From NCBI RefSeq assembly GCF_012489685.1, contig NC_080042.1, positions 78,187,093 to 78,251,092 of the forward strand: a stretch of DNA of 64,000 nt, written 5' to 3'. The notes below the pieces were generated by a model, which was given only the letters and a program-made list of their open reading frames with translations, was not told the DNA's origin and ran no database searches. This DNA comes from Lotus japonicus (Eukaryota; Streptophyta; Magnoliopsida; Fabales; Fabaceae). A program made the translations under genes and the position numbers. This document shows, in pieces, positions 23,399 to 36,486 of the stretch. The first letter of the stretch is position 1. Every line of letters begins with the position of its first letter.

Positions 23399-24747
23399 AA
23401 AAGAAAAAGTAAGAGAAATAAAGCATGAGATATGATAGATGATAAAAGAACATAGATATAAACAAAAATATGTGAAAATGAAGTATTTAAAAAATAAAGT
23501 GTGTATATATCATTATAGTATATATATTAAACGTGCACTATTGAACAAAATATCATCCAGCCTTGTGCTAAATAACTTTCTTGGTACCTCTAGGGTCTCG
23601 AATTTGCATCAACCGTAAAAAAAAAATTAACAAATTGGACAGAGGGTGCGGCCATCTGTGTAACTAATTGTGACAATACATAATAGCAAACTCTTGTATA
23701 TAGTTTGATATTTACTTGTATAAAAAAAATTACAATTAGGAAGAGTGTGGAGTCATGGCAAGCTCTAAAGCTCTAAAACCCTAAAAACAAAATAATTGTC
23801 AAATGAACTAAAGACATAAGAACAGATAATTTGATAGTTCATCGACTTGCACTTGATTTTATAAATGTCAAATTTTATTCAAAATTTTAGTTGGACCACA
23901 ATGTCAGGTCATCATCGATTCCAGTGACAGGCTTGTCTGTAATGTACAATTTTGAGCACATCTTTCAAGCCAAAATCTAAATTTGTAACACCAAATTAAA
24001 ATCTACATGTCTTGGAACAACTCAGATAATCCACTGGTGAAAAATCTGCTACAACCAAGACAGTACTGAAAATAAAAGCCTCATTGGTGAAATTGACCAA
24101 GGAAATCACAGTCGTTGAAGAATTAATAGGTGCAGAAGAAACAAACATCATCCTTGAGCAAGAGATCAAGAGAGCCTGACCACAAGAAAGTAAATCATGA
24201 GATGAATAATAATAAAACAATAAGTGAAACTCCAAATGAACAAGTAAAAGTTGGCTTTAACATGGGAGAGAAGATGAGTACTTAAACCAAGTAAGTCCTC
24301 ACAACACCCAACAAGCTGTTTGTTGATGTCTCTGGCTATGTGAGGAAATGGATGGAGAGTTGAATGAATCAGTATTCAGTACTACTTTGCTGGAGAAGAG
24401 TTTACAATTCTGTTCACTTTGTGCTAGTTCCGTGTGCCAGTAAGGTGGGTTCATATAGCCTCTCAACTCTCAAGTCAATTTTCTCTGTCACACGCAAACT
24501 TCTCTCCAATTTTCTTTCCCTCCCAATGATCATTTTTTCTGGACCATCAGATTGCCTAAATCCAATGGGCGCAGTTACTCCGTTACGCACGCCACGGATT
24601 GCCAGCATCAGCATGGGTCCCTAGTCTCTGTGAACTGAACAGCCTTTGACTTGGGAACAGGGATCATATTTCAATTCAAGTTCCAATTTAGGACACACTT
24701 CAAGTGTACTATCGTGGAGAGCTCCATAACCACATGTTTAAAAATTA
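23399..24747. other. intergenic DNA, no gene recognised
   Basis: Short open frames at 23996-24235 and 24364-24624 show no domain. Repeats and AT-rich DNA dominate. Confidence 0.45.
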
Positions 24748-24975
24748 ATCGATCTGTTCCTTTTTAAGTGTCGTTTTAGCATAAAGCTCTCCAACCAAGA
24801 TAGTGGATTATTAGAGTTGTTTTTCTCATTCTACCCTCTCACATCCCAATCATAAAGTCATAAAGCTCTCCAACCAAAATAGTTGATTGTTAGTTTTTTT
24901 TCCACTCTCTCATATCATTAAACCATCTACCACTCTCAACCAATCATAAAATCATAAAGGTCTTCATAGTTATTA

Positions 24976-25614
24976 CTCCCTCCTTTCCTAATTACAAGAC
25001 CCAGTTTTAAAATTTTCTAGTTCTTAAGAGCATCTTCAATGGTAATATCTAATGTTAAATATATACTCATATGAGTATCTATTATCATTGGAGTACATAC
25101 TCATGTGTGGGAATAGATACTCTATACTAGACTTTGAAAAATGAGCTTGTATTTATTATAAGCACTTACAATTAATTAATTAAGATAAATAATAAAATAT
25201 ATTAATGTGATGTTGATGGTGTGATCCACTATAGAAGCTTTTATTAATTGTTGGGTTGGAGGAAAATGATAAGAAAGTTGTGTAGATGATTTGGAATTGT
25301 GGGAATTATGAAAAATGAAGTGTAGATATTTTAGTGTGTATGATGGATGTAGATGCTCTAAATATAAGACCTTTAACAATAATCTAGCAAAAAGTATTCT
25401 ACTCTTCCATATATAACCCTTACATTAATGGTGTGTTTTCAATTCCAAAGTTTTAATTACCACCTACCATTTATTAGTGAGAGAAAATAACAAAGAGTAA
25501 ATATGGAAGAATGTATGCATTTTTAAAAAACCAACACACTAATTAGACACATTTAATGTTTTCTTAATAAGTGCAATTTTTTATAATAGGTCTTTTAATT
25601 AGGAACGGAGGGAG
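24976..25614. mobile_element. Stowaway-like MITE nested in the previous one
   Basis: The ends CTCCCTCCTTTCCTAATTA and TAATTAGGAACGGAGGGAG form inverted repeats, flanked by TA on both sides (24974-24975, 25615-25616). Confidence 0.88.
25028..25358. mobile_element. PIF/Harbinger-like (Tourist) MITE, innermost of the nest
   Basis: The 331-bp element begins GAGCATCTTCAATGG and ends GATGTAGATGCTC. It is flanked by TAA on each side (25025-25027, 25359-25361), the usual Harbinger target duplication. Confidence 0.82.
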
Positions 25615-25765
25615 TAAGAAAGAAGAATTTTATGAGAAATGTGAAGTGAAATTATTGAAAAAGTAAGGGTATAATTAACAAAATGGAACCTAAAACATCA
25701 AAACGACAGTTAAATAGAAACAAAAAATTTGTTCTAGAACGACACTTAAAAAGGAACGGAGGGAG

Positions 25766-26557
25766 TAAATAGCTTTTTGTCCACTCTTTCCATACATTTA
25801 CACCAAAGTAAGAAAGGATGAGAGAAAATGAAAAAATGCAATAGATATGTGATAGAAAAATTAAAAACATAGAAGAGAAAATGAGTGAAAATGAAATTAA
25901 AGAGAAATGAGAGTGAGAATGAAACAGTTTTGTCTCCAAAAGCAACACCTATTTGGGCTTCTATTCATGGGTTGGTTGCATTATGCCTTCAACTTCCAAT
26001 ATGCGGTGCTTCTTTCATGGGCCTTAATGTCCATTTAATATCATGTTTTCTAGAACAGCCCATGGAATAGGATTCAGCCATGAGAGAGTAGAAAGTATTT
26101 TCTTTTTCTTTTTTAAAGGAAGATAGAACAAAATTGTATGAAGAGATAAACACAAAATTTCAACTTGAGAAAAATTAAGAGAGTTTGCACCTAAGAGTAT
26201 CATCCCCCTTAATATGTTCTCCATTTAAAAAAAAAACACAAAATGAATTTATTTTTCATTTTTTTATAAGTTTCAGTTTATTTAGAAAAAAAAACTTTTA
26301 ACTTGATAGAATTCATTTACAAATTACATGGGAGGGTGTCCTCACTAGGAAATGAAAAAGAAATGGAAATAACCGAATCCAGCAATCCCACTTGCCATTA
26401 TGGACCTAACTTTGAGGAAAAATGAGGATTAAGAATGAGTGTTCTAATAATACTATGAAGAATTTTAACACAATTTAGTTGAGAAGCTCTCACAGGGCGC
26501 TGCAATTCCTCCTCTGCTCTTAACTTCACAAATTATCCCTAACTGTTCCATTCATAT
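25766..26557. other. intergenic DNA and 3' flank of the Whirly gene
   Basis: AT-rich sequence with no gene recognised. The part next to 26557 should include the Whirly 3' UTR and holds one copy of a 32-bp tandem repeat. Confidence 0.5.
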
Positions 26558-26588
26558 TCACAAATTATCCCCAACTGTTCCATTCATA
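26525..26588 (-). repeat. WHY1: 32-bp tandem duplication across the Whirly stop codon
   Basis: The unit TTCACAAATTATCCC-AACTGTTCC-ATTCATA occurs at 26525-26556 and 26557-26588 with one mismatch. The right copy encodes the last codons of the Whirly frame, and the left copy lies behind the stop. Confidence 0.9.
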
Positions 26589-29500
26589 TTCTGCTCCGTA
26601 TCTTGGCTGGCATTATGCACTCGGCTATATACCCCTGGCTTTATGGAGTTTCCAAAAGCATTCCAACCTAGAAGGTATGGCAAGATAAACTGCATTAAAA
26701 ACCAGCAAAAGTACAATCAAAATTAGTCAAATATTAACCAGGTGAGTTCATAAAGACCAAATTGCATTTTTACTCAAAACAAAAAAACATATTATAGTGC
26801 TATTTCACCATATACAATAAACATAATCAGGAGCTTCTCATTCCAAATTATAAATTGTATGCTTGATTTGAAAGCAGAAATTTTATAAGACTTCGATGAT
26901 TTCTTGCTGCAAAACATATTCGTAATTTTGGTAGACAAGTCATTTTCTTACGGTGAAGGTTAAGTGTATTACATGAAATAGATTTAATTCTTTCCTGTTT
27001 TCTGGTATAAATATCACCCATTTCTGTTATGGAAAAAAGTTCTTCCAAAATAAACTTGTCTCTAAAGTAATCAAGTAAGGTTGCATCTAGGAATTTCAGG
27101 TTGTTAATATTATAATGCAATTCAATAAAAAACCATAGGTAGAGTTAGACCCTTGTCATTTTAGTCTTATCATTCAGCAACTACATCTACCCATTGCACA
27201 ATCAGAGAATCATGGCAATGCATATTCTGCCATTAGGGGAGAGAGATCATACATTGAAAAGTGAGTTAAAAACTGCTAACTCTGCTTTTGTAACAGGAAC
27301 AAAGATGCTTTCGTCCACATTCTTGAGCTTGTTTTGAACACCTTTGAAAATCGCCAAAACAAAGTCAGAATTAAAATAAATGTTTACCACCAATATTACA
27401 GGTATTGTAATAAAAATAGGTCAAATAACTCATTCCTTAAAGTGATTGCGTTGTTTATCATTATCAAAATATTGCATCCCTAAGTAAGCTATTTGCAGCA
27501 CAGAAAATAGAGGATTGAATCAATCCAATAGTATATCGTCTGTACAACTGCAAGATGGAAGGAAACTAAAATCAATTTGACAAAACAACAGCAATAAAGT
27601 TTATGAGGAAAGGGAATTACTTAAGTTAAACAAGTGACCAGAACCATCCAGAAGTGGCTCCACCTTCAAAACTTTTCTGATTTTACCTTCATCACTGCAT
27701 AAAAAGACAATTTCCAAAATGCTCAACTCATGTCCCTTCGGAAAATCAAATCAACAAAAAAATTGTAAAATCTATTGAACATACGTGGATCCACACACAT
27801 GATCATATTATCCCTTCCCATGTGGAAAGCAAATTCAAATTTTATTTCAATATAAAGCATGCAACGCTGAGAAACTTTTCAATATGTTATGTTGGATAAT
27901 TCATTACTTCAGCATAGAAACTACCTTTTTCCCTTAAAAGGATCACGTACAAATTCACAGGACCCCCTTGCACCAAGGCTAATTAGAGCTCCCATTTCAT
28001 TTACTGATAGTGAGAATACCTGCATTCAAGCAAGGCCAATCATAAATCCAAAGAAATCAGTTTTTTTCATTCAAGAACACAATAGGTCAAATGGAGAGAG
28101 AGAAGGGGACGAGAAAGGAGGAGTGTAGTGTGGACTTCAAACCCATTTACTCTCCTTGCACATCCCACATCTTTACCTAATGAGCTGTCTTAAAGGGAAA
28201 TGAAATCATATCTTTATTTCTCCCAAACATGCAGACGCAAAGGCAATATAAGCCACAAAACTAGAATCATTAAGATAGCAATTGTGAATTGGGATTAATT
28301 ATGCCTTCTGAAAAGCAAATCATGGACAATGATACCAGTTCGTTTAGCATAGGATAACTGAGGAAAAAATATATATTTAAAGCATTTATTATAGACAAGG
28401 TCAATCTGTGTTGGGCCTTGGCAGCCAACATAAAACTAGTCGATATCTTCAATATGGATAACTCCACAAATTTCTTACATTTAAGGAATTAATCATCTCA
28501 AATGTCCACTAAACCAGAATATTTTCCAACTAATTAAAGCTTATGTTTCTCTAGGGTAAAAAACACACAGCTGGCATACCATTATAGAATCGTAATTCAA
28601 AATGCTGACTAAAGTACATGTTCCATACATTTTTGCATTTATAGAGCAAAAACAGGATACTTTTGAGTTTCAGGTTTGGATTTTATGAAAAATTCTAAGG
28701 TACTCAGAGTAATACCCCCAACGATTAAGATTTGATCAAACTTATATCATATAACATTTTGAATTTAATCTAACAGCTTTGTTTCTTATGTTGTCCTCGT
28801 GTTATGTTACCCGTTAACTTAGTGTAGTACAAATAAAATTTCAGTTATACAGAGTGACCTTATCCTCAACTTCCTCAAGTACGGCCTATTCAAAACTTAG
28901 GATGCCAGATGAATTTATTTCAAAACATTTAATTTTTTATTTGCCCGGGTAAAGGAGGAGGGTTGTGTTGGACCTTGGCGGCCAACATAAAACTAGTCGA
29001 TATCTTAAATATGGATTACTCCACTAATTTCTTACATTTAAGAAATTAATCATCTGAAATGTCCACATTTTCCAACTAATTAAAGCTTATGTCACAGCTG
29101 GCATACCAGAATAGAATCGTAATTCAAAATGCTCACTAAAGTACATGTTCCATACATTTTTGCATTTCAAGAGCAAAAACAAGAGACTTTTGAGTTTCAG
29201 GTTTGGATTTTATGAGGAACATTTTGAATTTAATCTAACAGCTTTGTTTCTTATGTTGTCCTCGTGTTATGTTATCCGTGGACATAGTGTAGTACTATCA
29301 AAATGCGTAAATAATTTCTGCATATTAGAGAGACCAGAACACTTATGTATAGAATCTAAAATCTATAGATATTCTGGTATGCATTGCCCCCAACCCCCAT
29401 GTTATAGAAGAATCATAATCACCTGCTTTCTGTTCCAATCATATAAGCGTGTACCACCACCAACTGCAGGAGCAAACTGGAAGAGAATATAACCTTCCCT

Positions 29501-30221
29501 AGATACTTTAACTGCACCAGACTGCAAAACATAACAGAATGTTCCATAACCAAACATCATATTCAAAATTCCACAAAATTAGTACTCAAACATTAGAAAT
29601 TCAGAACAGAGAAAAACCAGTGACAACTTCCATCAATTAACAAAACCAACAAATCCAAAGCAGAACATACATCCAACATCGAAAATTCCGGAGGTTTAGG
29701 AGATAGTGTCAGCACAGCTTTGCCTTTGTAAAGGGAGTGATCCACATAAACCCTGGGCGGCAAATCTACAACTTGAACAGTGAACACACATAAAAAAAAC
29801 ACATCTTGAAGAGAAAACAAAAAGCAGTATCATCATGAAAACACCAATGCTAGACAATTTCAAAGCCTACCCATTATTCTATATCATTGGTTAACAAGAA
29901 ATACAGCAAAAAGCTCAGATTTTTTTACATAAGAAAATTGAATCATCTTTTCAATTGCAAAATTAGGGTTTTCTATTGAGTAACCAAATTGAGTTGGAAT
30001 GAGTGAATTGGAGAAAGAAGAGTACCTGGCGGAGGTGGAGGGCGTTGTGGGGAGTCAAAGAGCTCGGTTTGGCGGCATTTTACAGAGAGTGATGGAAGGG
30101 TGAGAGAGGTGGTGGGTGTGGCTGAAGAAGAAGGACTGAAACCCCTAAAAGTGATGGACTTTGTTGTGATGAAAGAGTGGGTTGGGATTGGGCATGGCTT
30201 AATGGCAATGGAGTGTACCAT
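26558..30221 (-). CDS. WHY1: plastid Whirly single-stranded DNA-binding protein (WHY1/WHY3 type)
   Basis: Seven exons encode 259 residues: 30026-30221, 29671-29765, 29423-29521, 27925-28019, 27621-27694, 27253-27341 and 26558-26689. All have GT/AG borders and consistent phases. Residues 1-50 are Ser/Thr-rich and basic, like a plastid transit peptide. The Whirly domain starts near 70 (VYVDHSLYKGKAVLTLSP). It holds the KGKA[AV] DNA-binding loop at 79-83, the QFAPA and YDWNRKQ segments, ISLGARGSCEF, VLKVEPLLDGSGHLFNLSVQ and ILPYLLGWNAFGNSIKP. Whirly tetramers bind single-stranded DNA in organelles and protect plastid genome stability. WHY1 is also found in the nucleus (family knowledge). This matches the plastid forms better than the mitochondrial WHY2. 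The start is the ATG at 30221. A GTG-initiated frame twelve bases upstream is not needed. The C-terminal ten residues differ from the usual acidic/aromatic tail. Confidence 0.95.
28408..29281. repeat. direct duplication within Whirly intron 3
   Basis: Copies at about 28408-28817 and 28975-29281 share CCAACATAAAACTAGTCGAT, GTACATGTTCCATACATTTT and TTATGTTGTCCTCGTGTTAT in the same order. Each has small deletions. Confidence 0.88.
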
Positions 30222-30398
30222 TGTTTCAGGCACCCCCCTCTATCCTTTCTTTTTTCTTGGTTATGTATTCTGTTTTTATTTTTTTTGTTTTATTCAATAA
30301 AACAAGTTTTTCAGTTTGAAAATTCTTCTATTTATTGGTACTCTCATTTTTTTTTGTGACAGTTACTCTCATAATTTATATCTATGTGATAGGAGTAA
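30222..30398. other. short promoter space between Whirly and a LINE remnant
   Basis: Only 177 bp separate the Whirly ATG from the LINE poly-A end. I see no clear TATA box. Confidence 0.4.
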
Positions 30399-31745
30399 TT
30401 TTTTTTTTGTTGAATGGGAAAAAGAAAACGGAACTAAAGAGCTAACGAATGTCATGCCAAACTTGGGACCACTACATTTGGAGACTCCTCCAAAATAGTG
30501 AAGCTACATTGAAGTCTAGCTCCAACAGTGGCCATGGAATCAGACAGCCCATTCGATTCCTAGGGAATATTACATAGGCGAACCACCCAATCCTTAGAGA
30601 GAAGCAAGTGAATATATTGAACGGCATAGCAGAAGCATGAAACTGGCGATTATTACCTTTGAGGACCTTCACAATCTCCAAACAATTTGACTCACAATAA
30701 ACCGGACATATACTTCTACATAAGAGAAGTAGGATCCCAAACGTCATAGCCAAGATTTCCGCAGACAAAGAGTCACCTCCCGACATCCCAGCACAAAACC
30801 CAATCATCCAAGCTCCCGAAGCATCCCTCATTACTCCAGTCATTCCCATGCAAGGCTTAGCAGACCCAAAAGCCTCATCCACCGTAAGTGAGCAAAAACC
30901 TTCAGGGGGAGGCTGCCATCGGTCAAACAAAAAACGAACCTCGAGTTGCACTCCCTCCATCACCAAAGAGTGTAAGATGCTCTTCCTCCTCACGTCGAAT
31001 CCAATCACAAACTAAACCCCCTGTCCACTTACCCTCACCAAGAGCCATCTCATTACGCCAGCGCCATAAGCCCCAAATGCATGCGATAAAGAGAGACGAG
31101 TGTTGTCATCGAGCCTAGTAGCGAACCCAAAAACCAACATCCTAACCATTAAAAGCGTGGCCAAGCAAGGGCACCGAGCTGCGACCATACTTCCCTCGAC
31201 TGGGGATAACCCCAGAGGCAATAAAACTTGTCCTCCACACCATGTGAGCACCAGAAACAGGTAGGGGATGCCGCGAGGGGGCACGCAAATCTTCGATCAC
31301 TACCTTGAATCGCATCATGCAATAACAACCAAACAAAAACTCTGATCTTCTCAGGCGCGTGAATCCTCCATACCCATCTCCAATCCCCTGAGTTCGTCGC
31401 TTTCAGACCATGATCACGCAGCCTCGCCCGCAGCTGCAGAATAAACCCCTGAGGGGTGTTGGTGCCATCGATAGCAGTCCAGAACCTGAGCAACCAGGTT
31501 GGAGCTTATAGACAGAAGCCCTCGCACATACGGGTTTGGTATAACAGTTTGCAAGGGGGTTAAATCCCAGCCTCCATCCCAAACCAAATCCTTGAGGCAA
31601 GGGCAGTGTCAGAGATATGGACGAAGGGAGCTGCTAAAGCTAACACTCCATAACTCGACTAATCAACATACTAGAGAGAGGTTGCACCAGAACCTACCTT
31701 AAACTAAAACTCCTCCCGAAGGCAATCCCGCGTCTTAAGAACTCC
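30399..31745 (-). pseudogene. LINE (non-LTR) retrotransposon remnant, 3' part
   Basis: On the minus strand the region 31740-31500 resembles the end of reverse transcriptase, with VLKTRDCLRE, then PFVHISDTAL. The stretch 31493-31150 carries a zf-RVT-like domain (WRWVWRIHAPEKIRVFVWLLL, then CFWCSHGVEDKFYCLWGYP). The stretch 30920-30600 carries an RNase H-like RVT_3 domain (GFCSLTVDEAFGSAKP, GVMRDASGAWMIGFC, SAEILAMTFG, CESNCLEIVKVLKG). The parts fall in different frames and contain stops. A run of ten T at 30399-30408 is the poly-A tail on the element strand. The 5' side is truncated near 31745. It is a dead 5'-truncated L1-type copy. Confidence 0.85.
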
Positions 31746-31821
31746 ATTCCAAATGGTAGAATTAGATAAATTGACTAATTGTATGTACTAGGATAATAGC
31801 CTGTTTCCGTGCGATGCACGG

Positions 31822-34800
31822 ACGAGCGATTCTACATTTTATGATTTTTAATTTTATAATTTAACAAAATAAACTAATTAATTTACATACCAGTAATTTG
31901 TAATCTAAATAATTATATTTAAAATGAACAAATTTTATTATTAACTTTGCTAGTAGATAGGTGATAATAAACTGATTATTAAAGCTTTAGTGTATATGGA
32001 ACAGAACAGATATACCGGTGGAGTTTTTACACTTTTTTTTGAAACCAGAGTTTTTACACTTGACATGTTTATTATGAAAGTTTTGACTTGTTAAACCCAT
32101 GAATATTTATCATCGTTTGATCTATTACCAATTCAATTTTGATTACCAATTTACTTTTGTATGCCGATGATTCCCTAGTTTTTTTATAAAAAAATATAGC
32201 ATTTCAAGTGTACTTGCATTTCATCTAAAATACTGTCGTAACAGGTAACATTGTTCTAATGTATTTTAATACAAAGCTAGAAATTTTTTATCGGTTAATG
32301 TGTTTAATGAACAAATTAAGTGAGTTTAATATTGAAATCAATAGAATATGAGAAGCCTGTTTTTTATTTCTAATTAAAAAGACATAATAACAATAACCAA
32401 TTTTACTAATAGGACATAGGTGCTCTTTCTCGATCATCAATGCATCATTAGGAAATGACTACAACAATAAAAAAAATAAAAAAATTGAATTTTTAGTACT
32501 TTAAGAGCTTGATGTGTGATTCAGGGTTGCATTTCATAATGCGAAAACAAAAGGAGCCGTGAAAGGGGTATTGCTTTTTTTCAAGTGTTAGTTCCATCAT
32601 ACCAAAGTCATCCCATAGTATCTCGTGCAAGTTTGGCCAAACTTTGAGTGAAAGGAGCAGTAATATTGTTTTGAAACATGAATACATACTTGCAATAGTA
32701 TGACTCTTCTATGTGTGACCTTTGATGTATCTGCAAGCATAGATCATTTCAAGCTGAGGACACCTGAGCTTGGTTTTCATCTTAGCATGACTTGACACTG
32801 AAAAATAAATAAAAATGCTTTCAAGATTTAAAGGAAGTGAAGCAAAGATATGTTGATGACTAAGTTTAAGCACCCTCATTCACTAAAGCCAAAAATAAGT
32901 TTAAGAGACTATTGGCATCTAAAAAAGAAGATCTAATCACATTTTGAACAAATCTTATATAGCATGACTACTTTCAAACGTGAAAATATTATCATTAGAA
33001 TTCAGCAGACAATCATAAACATTGACAATGAAAAAATGCCCCTAAAAGATGTCCTTGACCCAAGCTCACTGATGCCAAATAGCCCTGGCCTCTATGTCCT
33101 GCTCCAGCTCATACACATCTCATCAATTCCTTTGACCAAAGAAGAGGATTCGAATTGGAAATGCCAAAGAGAACTACAACACATGCAACAACCAAGACTA
33201 CTTAAACCTTGCATGAGCAGAACTGAAGATCACTTTGTTAACAAACCATTTAACAACCAAAAAGATAATTTAGATTTTATCACTTCTCTCATGACATTAA
33301 CATCAACTTCAAATTAAGATTGCAGGCAGGTGGAGGAGCAAGACCAAGATGAAATCAATAAGGATTTTTACCAAAAATTGTTTCCAACACAAATAGACTC
33401 CCTTTAACATGTGAGGAAAGACAGCTCTCGATCAAAATGGCTATCATATACACAATCACAAGTATATCCACTCCACGAAGTAAGCCATATGCACCAAAAG
33501 GGTAGCAAGCATAAAAATGCATAGCTATTTTCATATTATTTAATAGTGATTCAACTTCAAATGTTTAAATACTAATTTTAGCAAACAAACACCAAATCAA
33601 CTCCAAAAGTGGAACTGCAAATGATCAAAACAATAGCAGTAAAAAATTGACCAAGAACCAAATGAACAAAGTCATAAAGTTCAAGAACAATATTTGAATC
33701 AAAATAGCCAATAGCCAGTGGAACCACGAAACTATTTCTGTTAAAATTATAATTCTCTTGTTCACTTTCTTCTTATCCAGTTTCATAGATTTTTATATAA
33801 AGAAAAAAAAAGTAAGGTCTTGCACAAATGCACTTAGATAGGAAGAGCATGCTCAATTTGATTAGAGCTGGAGCAATAGATTTTCCCCGCCATATCATCT
33901 TTTGAAGTAGGATTATTTTCTTAGTTTAATTGTTTATTGGCCTCGTCCAAAATGATGCTTAGTCCCATATATTCTTACTCTCAATATACCTTTCCAGTCA
34001 ATTGTAATCCTGCCAGTGTAAAAAGTAATGCATTCTTAGTTATCTTTCAAAACACCAGAAAGTAGCACAAATATAATTTGGATGAGTTTAATCACACAGC
34101 CATTTATGTGGTATATTTGAGTATCATCCCATTTCAAGATACTGCAGTTTGGAGTCAACCATCCAAAGATAATTGAAAGAGAAAGAGAGGGAAATAAGAT
34201 ATTTTTTCCACTCAAGAACCAAGAAACTGAACAATTGAAGACCACATAATTTACACCATGGAATAAAAATCTAAAATAGAGAAAAGTCCTCAAAAGTCAA
34301 AACTATACGGAAAAATGATAGTCATTACATGCACAACAACCCAATTGTATCTATGTTTGATCAGAATAGTATGATATCAGTAAGAACAAAAGAGTTATAG
34401 TAAAACACACATTGAAGGCAAATCGAGCAATGCCGATCTGCATTTATTTAACTTTGTCTCCTTTTCTCCACCACTCCTATCTTCAAAGCCGATCTGCAAC
34501 TACCAATGGTAAGACAAGCAGAAGATTTTTGGCAGGAACGGTGACAGTAAAGCTCACGAAGAAGGAGCAACAATCTTGAGTAAAGGAGGACTACACCAGA
34601 ACCAGAGAAGCTGTCATATAATTTGATTTCAAATTTCAAAACCCCAACATATGGGGAACATCACAGCCAATGGGTACATTTATAACCATATCTTGTTACA
34701 TTTACCAAATCTTGTGACCAATAATCCCTTCATCCATATTATATTTACCAAATATTGTGAACAATAATCCCTCTATCCTTCTGAATATATTGACTAAGTC

Positions 34801-35258
34801 AAATACTAAGACTTTGGTGTATTATATCTTTGTGAATATTGTCTAACCTTTGTTGAACAGACATCACACAAATAAAAAACTAAGGAGATAATTCCAATAT
34901 TTGTCTGTCATAGTTTAAGCTACTTGACTTTATAAAAAATTAAAATTTAAAATCATGCCATCAGATTTTGCTTAGTAACTGCTAATTTCCAGAACTAAAA
35001 CACCCTGATCATGATTTTCACTTCATGTGATACAAGACAAGGGTATTCAGCAACAAATAATAATTTAAACCCTCCTTCCAATAATAGACATAGCGAGACA
35101 AATTTTCCGTTAAAGATTCTCCACTCTCCAACAACAACTAAAAAGAAAATGGAAAAGACATGCCCTTTGAAGTTTCAAAACTCAACACACAATAAGTAAG
35201 AAACAACACTAAACGACATGCATACCATATTTGTGGACAGTTTGATCGGAAGGCACAC
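31822..35258. other. Helitron A2 interior, no gene recognised
   Basis: AT-rich sequence with scattered short frames (for example 32493-32687 minus and 32964-33317 plus). None has a domain I can name. Confidence 0.4.
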
Positions 35259-35484
35259 CTTGAGCATGTAGTTTTGCTTGGAGTCGTTACTGAAAAGGTT
35301 AAGCTTGCAAGGTTGGCTTTGAAGACCTTGACATCTCTCAGAAGGTTTTCCATCTTCTTTGGCCTCAGCCACAGCACCAGCAAGGCCCATATTGGAATCA
35401 TAGGGACTATCACTCTCACCACCCACATTGCAGCTCCTGAAACTGAAAGCACCTCCATCTACACCTCTCGGTGACTCGGCCTCA
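35259..35484 (-). pseudogene. possible captured exon, unidentified
   Basis: On the minus strand a TTTTTTCAG acceptor precedes an open stretch reading EAESPRGVDGGAFSFRSC and later CKLNLFSNDSKQNYMLK, which ends at an AAG/GT donor. GC content is clearly higher than in its surroundings. An alternative frame gives a hydrophobic segment. The source gene is unknown. Confidence 0.4.
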
Positions 35485-36381
35485 CTGAAAAAACAACACA
35501 ATGCTAAGCATCAACACAAACACATGTATTTTATACAGAGAAACTTCCATCGGATTGCACAAATCATGGGTTTCAAATTTAAATGCAGAGAAGCGATCAA
35601 CACAATTTAACAACAACAAAGAAAGGGATGGCTATGAAAGTTTCACACATATCACAAGGCAGAAGGGAATGACTATCAGCTGCACATTGTGACCATTATT
35701 TATACACAACTCAAGCAGTGAGAAACGGGAAGCCAAGAAATTTAAAATTCAAATCCAATCCAATCCAATCCAATACCAACTTCACAGTAGCAAGGATTAG
35801 ACATCAACTGCTAAAAACCATATGGATAGCATTGAAAAAGAACCGTACTTCCTCACCAAACACTGCTGTTTGCAAACCAATTACATTTACCATTAGATAA
35901 GCGTCTAATAAAGCGGTCATATAATGGAAATGAAGAAAAAAATGCAGAAATGAGAAAGACACCATCACAAGGATCTGTCCTCGAAGATTTTAGTGTTCCA
36001 CTCCAAATATAGGCTTCAAGGATATTATGCTACATGCCATCAAAGGGCTTTGGTGCTTAGCTAATTTAAATAATTTTACTATTGTATTTAAAATATAGCA
36101 CACACTCATTGTGAAAAAATTAAATAATGGTAATAGTCTATTAAGTTTGGAGTAAATTTCAAGCTAGCATCTTCAAATCCAATAAAAAACAGAATTAGAA
36201 AAAGAAAGGAAGAAGAAAATTTATAAAGAAAACAAATGGGGTAAAAAAATGTTCAACAACCAAATCAATAAACTATCAGGTCATCATAAACTATCAAAAC
36301 AAACAAAAGAAAAGGAAAAAAACTTGAAGAAAAAGGTATACTAATAAGGAGCTCAAAAATCAATTAAAGCTTGTCCGCCAT

Positions 36382-36486
36382 TTATTTGTTCTTCAAATTA
36401 GCAGGGATGCCATGTTTCATGCACAGAGCTTGTAGTCTCTTCCTCCTCATCGCATAAAAGTCAATTTCTTCCATCAACTTTTGAAC
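36382..36486 (-). pseudogene. captured fragment with a SAP-like helix motif
   Basis: The minus-strand frame reads VQKLMEEIDFYAMRRKRLQA, then LCMKHGIPANLKNK, then a stop. The phrase LQALC.KHGIPAN occurs near the N-terminus of plant nuclear proteins of unknown role that carry a SAP-like motif. It lies inside Helitron A2, with no other part of the gene seen. Confidence 0.5.

Larger units (their letters stand above)
24748..25765. mobile_element. Stowaway-like MITE, outermost of a three-level nest
   Basis: The right end AGTGTCG-type TIR reads AAGGAACGGAGGGAG before TA (25766-25767). The left end carries GTTCCTTTTTAAGTGTCG after TA (24746-24747), with its first bases mutated. The TIRs match over about 25 bases (CGACACTTAAAAAGGAAC). 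The original element was only about 380 bp, and the rest is the nested insertion. Confidence 0.8.

Noticed and set aside
30100..30359. Plus-strand frames over the Whirly first exon
   Set aside because: They are antisense to the transit-peptide exon and its leader.
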